NCBI RefSeq assembly: GCF_026126405.1
Contig: NZ_JAFMTQ010000015.1
Span: 24,364 to 88,363, forward strand
Origin: Aureitalea sp. L0-47
Lineage (GTDB): Bacteria; Bacteroidota; Bacteroidia; Flavobacteriales; Flavobacteriaceae
Direction: 5' to 3'
Length of the DNA stretch: 64,000 nt
Shown here: piece after piece, positions 60,773 through 64,000 of the stretch
How positions within the stretch are numbered: the stretch's first letter is position 1
How the letters are laid out: each line of letters starts with the position of its first letter
Translations under genes and position numbers: made by a program
The notes under the pieces: generated by a model
The model's input: the letters and a program-made list of their open reading frames with translations, nothing else
Database searches by the model: none
Told to the model about the DNA's origin: nothing

Positions 60773-62413
60773 TTAGTGCTTGATAACGTATTGGAATTCG
60801 TTTAATTCATTATTATAGGCGAGTTCGTGAATGTCCCATTTCTCCGATTTCTTTCGTGGCGCCTCAAGTTTTTGAGCCAAAAAGACTTTCTCTCCGTCAG
60901 TTCTTAGTGTTATCATTCCATACGTAGCGACATTGCTATCTTTTCTTCCTTCTAGTTTATCTTCGATTTCTTTTTTGTCACCGGAAGAAGTCGCATTTTT
61001 CAGGTCTTCTTCATATTTCCGGATCTCCTCTAAATAGTCGATCACATGGGTGAACTCATTAGTGCTACGCCCAATTTCTGTACTGAAGATCAATGGTCGC
61101 GTACCTCTGCCGTATTTTCCGAAGGAACCTAAGGCATCAGGGCGTGGATGTGCATAACTATCACCATCGCCACTTGAAACGACGGTTGCGATAGAATTCA
61201 GACACTGAAGGAAGGTTTCAGAGAAGTGATGGCTCCCATGGTGACAGGCTTTCGCAATGTCTACCTGGAAGTGCTTCCTCGCCTTAATGATTATATTCTC
61301 TAGATCACTTCGGTGTTCAGCCAGCTCCTGGGCTTCATCAGTGGTTATTGAATGACCTTTTTCTTCAATTTCAGCAATATCGTGTTCAAGGTCTGAAGCC
61401 TCCTTATCGGTTTCAGCATAAAATTTAAGGAGATAGTCTTCAGAATCCGTATTCAGATCACCGCCTAAGAAAACTTTTAATTTGCCCAGATGCAATCGGA
61501 AAATCACCGAATGTCCGTTTTTAGTCTCTCCTTCACTTCCCAGGCGATAGAGACAATCTTTAGTGGAACCTTCAAAGTCGACAGGTTCGGTAACCGGACC
61601 TAAGATTTGAATAGGCATGTTGTGAGAATCATCGAACTTTTCAAAGTACTTATCGGACTCCTTCAGTCCTTTAAAAACAACATTCGGATTGTTCTCTTTT
61701 AATGCCCTTAGTGTGGATAAATAATCTTTTCTGGATGAACTGTGAAGATCGATAAGATCGTGCATTTCCTGACTTTCCCTAATCGTATCCCATAAATACT
61801 TCTTCTTACCTAAAACAACCCATCCTCCCAGGTCCTCACTGCTGTAGTAGTGCAGGTTGGGGTTTTCGGATGCAGCATGTCTTGGTCTCTCAAGGATTCC
61901 GTTGTGAAATACCTTGTTGAAGGCTAATTTCTTATTTTCAAAAAGATATTTGAACCCGTAATAATGGTCCTTATCCGGGTGTGAGATCACGACGTAGTCA
62001 ATCTCAAACGGAGGTCTGGTGTTGCTGTCGGAGGCCGTTACGCCGTCAACACCAACTACTTTCCTTTTTCTGAGATTGTAGCGCCAGTTCAGAAACCGCG
62101 ACATATTGTTGGTTTGGCCTGCGTCTATAAGGATTATTTCATCATCGGGTGTTACAATGTGGCAACCGTCTCCAATACCAATATCGACAAAGTTTACTTC
62201 AAGAACTCGTTCTTCCTGTATGGCAGATTTCGGTATCCATCCAAGGTTTCCCCTTGAATATATTTGCGCCCAGCCCCCATCAATTCCACCTTTAAACATT
62301 AGCCAGTCCCCATAAATCAATTGGTTCAAAGCTTCAGAACTCTTACTGGCTTCTTTTCGAACCACTGTACTTTTATCCCCAACGAAATAACTCTTACCTG
62401 CAACTAAGTTCAT
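60773..62413 (-). CDS. SH3-domain metallo-beta-lactamase protein (ComEC-like hydrolase)
   Basis: The 546-residue cytosolic protein has an N-terminal bacterial SH3 domain (about residues 5-65) and an MBL fold with H145, D147, D149, H150 in SHPDKDH, then a second metal region in CHHGSHHFSE near residue 395. A charged helical insert sits within the fold (about 325-375), and the C terminus is again helical. The layout resembles the hydrolase domain of ComEC but without membrane segments. No homologue with known function comes to mind. Confidence 0.75.
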   Translation of the reverse strand: MNLVAGKSYFVGDKSTVVRKEASKSSEALNQLIYGDWLMFKGGIDGGWAQIYSRGNLGWIPKSAIQEERVLEVNFVDIGIGDGCHIVTPDDEIILIDAGQTNNMSRFLNWRYNLRKRKVVGVDGVTASDSNTRPPFEIDYVVISHPDKDHYYGFKYLFENKKLAFNKVFHNGILERPRHAASENPNLHYYSSEDLGGWVVLGKKKYLWDTIRESQEMHDLIDLHSSSRKDYLSTLRALKENNPNVVFKGLKESDKYFEKFDDSHNMPIQILGPVTEPVDFEGSTKDCLYRLGSEGETKNGHSVIFRLHLGKLKVFLGGDLNTDSEDYLLKFYAETDKEASDLEHDIAEIEEKGHSITTDEAQELAEHRSDLENIIIKARKHFQVDIAKACHHGSHHFSETFLQCLNSIATVVSSGDGDSYAHPRPDALGSFGKYGRGTRPLIFSTEIGRSTNEFTHVIDYLEEIRKYEEDLKNATSSGDKKEIEDKLEGRKDSNVATYGMITLRTDGEKVFLAQKLEAPRKKSEKWDIHELAYNNELNEFQYVIKH

Positions 62414-62554
62414 AATTGGATAGTTTAGATTGATACAAATATTAAAAAGTCACCTAGGATAGGTGAAGGGGGAGTACACTAAAGATACTTAAAAAAACGA
62501 ATAGGTGTAGAAACGCTTTCAATTATCCTCAGATATTTATACTAAGCGGTAAGA

Positions 62555-62959
62555 TTACTCGTCAATGGCTTCCCAGAGTTTTTCTGAAGTTAGCCGGAAA
62601 CTTCCGAGGTGGTCAAACCGGCACTCTTCAGGGGAGAGTATGGATAGGAAAGGAACTTCGGATTTATTTCTATATAGGTGATAGATATTACCAACAATAG
62701 GTTCAAAACTGAACTTGGCATTGTATACCAATTCGTTCAGCTCCATCCTCTCAACGAGTTTTTCGTATTGCGACTTTAACTCATCGAAGGAAGATTTTAA
62801 ATGCTCATTTGCCCTTTTCGCATTCAATCTTTTCCAGGCAACAGTTTCTACCAGGGTTATAGCCGGAGCACCCAGGTTAGTAGGGTAGGGCTTTAAACTG
62901 GCATCATATTTCTGTGTCTCCTCGTTGAAGACAACTTGATCTGGTTTCTTTTCTGACAT
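62555..62959 (-). CDS. DUF2452 family protein
   Basis: The 134-residue protein has a helical N-terminal part (about residues 30-75) and the family pattern NAKFSFEPIVGNIYHLYRNK...FLSILSPEEC in the second half, matching DUF2452. It is a small soluble protein of unknown function. It lies 14 bases after folE on the same strand and so may be co-transcribed. Confidence 0.78.
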   Translation of the reverse strand: MSEKKPDQVVFNEETQKYDASLKPYPTNLGAPAITLVETVAWKRLNAKRANEHLKSSFDELKSQYEKLVERMELNELVYNAKFSFEPIVGNIYHLYRNKSEVPFLSILSPEECRFDHLGSFRLTSEKLWEAIDE

Positions 62960-62973
62960 ATACCTTAAAGGTA

Positions 62974-63675
62974 CTAATCTTTCAGATAATTTTGAAGTTC
63001 CGCGATCTTACTGGTAGAGTTAAATTGCCCTCCGTAGAACGATGTAACCGTAGCCGAAGTATCATCCTTAATTCCTCTTGATGAAACACATAGGTGCTTA
63101 GCGTCGATAATAACCGCCACATCTTCAGTTCCAAGGATCTCCTGGAGATCTACTGCAATCTGGTTGGTTAACCTTTCCTGAACCTGAGGACGTTTGGCGT
63201 AATACTGAACGATCCTGTTCAGCTTAGACAACCCAATTACTTTACCTGATGATATGTACGCTAAATGCGCTTTTCCAATAATGGGTACAAAATGATGTTC
63301 GCAATTGGAATAGAAGGTTATATTCTTTTCTACCAGCATTTGGTTGTACTGGTATTTATTATCGAAAAGAGCTATTTTCGGCTTATTAGCTGGATTCAGT
63401 CCCGAAAAGATCTCATCGATATACATTTTGGCGACCCTGTCCGGGGTTCCTTTGAGGGAATCATCGGTTAGATCCAGACCCATGACATCCATTATCTCGG
63501 AAAAAAGTATGGAAATTCTGGCTTTCTTCTCCTCATCACTCATTTCAAAGGCATTTTCCTTCATGGGCGTTTCAATACCAGTATATAAGTGGTCATCGCC
63601 TATTTCGATATCGGAAAACCCATTGAGGCGATTATTTTTCAGTAAGGTATTAACCAGTGATTCTTGATTTTTCAT
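62974..63675 (-). CDS. folE: GTP cyclohydrolase I
   Basis: This 233-residue enzyme opens the pterin ring of GTP for folate or tetrahydrobiopterin synthesis. Zinc ligands are C125 and H128 in CEHHF and C196 in LCVSSRG. Other signatures are GLSKLNRIV and KRPQVQERLT. The pterin dehydratase in this window is a possible metabolic neighbour. It precedes the DUF2452 gene. Confidence 0.96.
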   Translation of the reverse strand: MKNQESLVNTLLKNNRLNGFSDIEIGDDHLYTGIETPMKENAFEMSDEEKKARISILFSEIMDVMGLDLTDDSLKGTPDRVAKMYIDEIFSGLNPANKPKIALFDNKYQYNQMLVEKNITFYSNCEHHFVPIIGKAHLAYISSGKVIGLSKLNRIVQYYAKRPQVQERLTNQIAVDLQEILGTEDVAVIIDAKHLCVSSRGIKDDTSATVTSFYGGQFNSTSKIAELQNYLKD

Positions 63676-64000
63676 AGCAACTTTTTATTTGATAAGTAAA
63701 ATTAACAATAATGTTTAAGCATATATGTTAAAGATTAAACAAAATTTAGATTGTTGTATGAGAGAGAGATTACCCACCTTATTCATCACACCGAAGTGGA
63801 GCCGGTAATGGTGAATATCAAATGTGGAGTAGAAAAGTTATCGTGAATGCTACTTGTCACTGTGAACCTGATACAGCGTCTCAGGAATACTCGCTTCGCT
63901 CATGATCCTGACAGCACTCCGTGCTGAAAATAGTACAAACAAAAAAATACTTGCCTGTACTAGTATCGTAATGGCAAGGAGTGCAGTATAACAGGATTAC
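63676..64000. other. Intergenic region with no gene seen
   Basis: I see no open frame of coding quality, no tRNA and no terminator. The region is AT-rich near 63680-63760 (probable upstream region of folE on the minus strand) and holds a degenerate repeat-family copy at 63853-63930. The right edge (63970-64000) does not show a recognisable gene start. Confidence 0.5.
63853..63930. repeat. Degenerate copy of the palindromic repeat family
   Basis: CTTGTCACTGTGAACCTGAT resembles the left end of the complete elements, and AGCACTCCGTGCTGAA forms a hairpin (AGCAC/GTGCT). The right end TGACAAA is not preserved. Confidence 0.4.

Overview
The window looks like a chromosomal segment from a member of the Flavobacteriaceae (Bacteroidota). 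The evidence is a type IX secretion gene (porQ) next to cmk, many lipoproteins with a Bacteroidota-type lipobox, A-rich start contexts without Shine-Dalgarno sequences, promoters of the TTTG-N19-21-TAnnTTTG type (best examples before rpsA, rnpB and a thiolase gene), and familiar flavobacterial protein variants such as a DnaX without zinc cysteines. Most of the window is housekeeping sequence with short intergenic gaps. I see no rRNA, tRNA, prophage, insertion sequence or CRISPR array.

Layout. 0-10.6 kb: end of an outer-membrane barrel gene, aroQ, lpd, a three-gene lipoprotein/msrB/msrB operon, an M48 lipoprotein protease, a UMF1-type MFS transporter, a three-repeat lipoprotein, and an ECF sigma / anti-sigma / two beta-solenoid surface protein operon on the minus strand. 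10.8-19.1 kb: lon, porQ-cmk, a lipoprotein gene, a 950-base region that would normally be called empty, then rpsA with a strong promoter and a 140-base leader. 19.5-26.7 kb: pyrR-pyrB, a small conserved gene, rnz, pdxH, a SixA-like phosphatase, ppk1 and an exopolyphosphatase-type gene. 26.7-32.3 kb: a methyltransferase, miaE, dnaX, the RNase P RNA gene, rsmD, a DUF3822 gene and a membrane protein. 32.5-44.2 kb: a RecD-like helicase, a KdsB-KdnB fusion, an acyltransferase, a YebC regulator, a coiled-coil protein, an S41 protease, a pterin dehydratase, an epimerase-like gene, gcvT and nnrDE. 44.3-64 kb: a TlpA-type thioredoxin, hutH, small genes, clpC, gyrA, a TPR protein, an NlpC/P60 protein, thiolase, a 7TM-HD phosphohydrolase, a NagB-deacetylase fusion, an SH3-metallo-beta-lactamase protein, a DUF2452 protein and folE.

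The most interesting unexplained structure is at 16252-16738 on the minus strand. Two tandem micro-ORFs (28 and 29 codons) differ mainly by synonymous or conservative changes, including a serine switch from AGC to TCA, so they appear to be translated and under selection. They are followed by a GCAA-loop hairpin, a basic 44-codon ORF and a bidirectional terminator. Other leads are the ECF operon with beta-solenoid partners, the KdsB-KdnB fusion, a NagB with its catalytic Asp replaced and a fused PIG-L deacetylase domain, promoter boxes lying 4-6 bases before start codons (possible leaderless mRNAs), five genes with no usable ATG start, an interspersed palindromic repeat family bounded by TTTGTCA and TGACAAA, and 7-8 bp tandem repeats in gaps.
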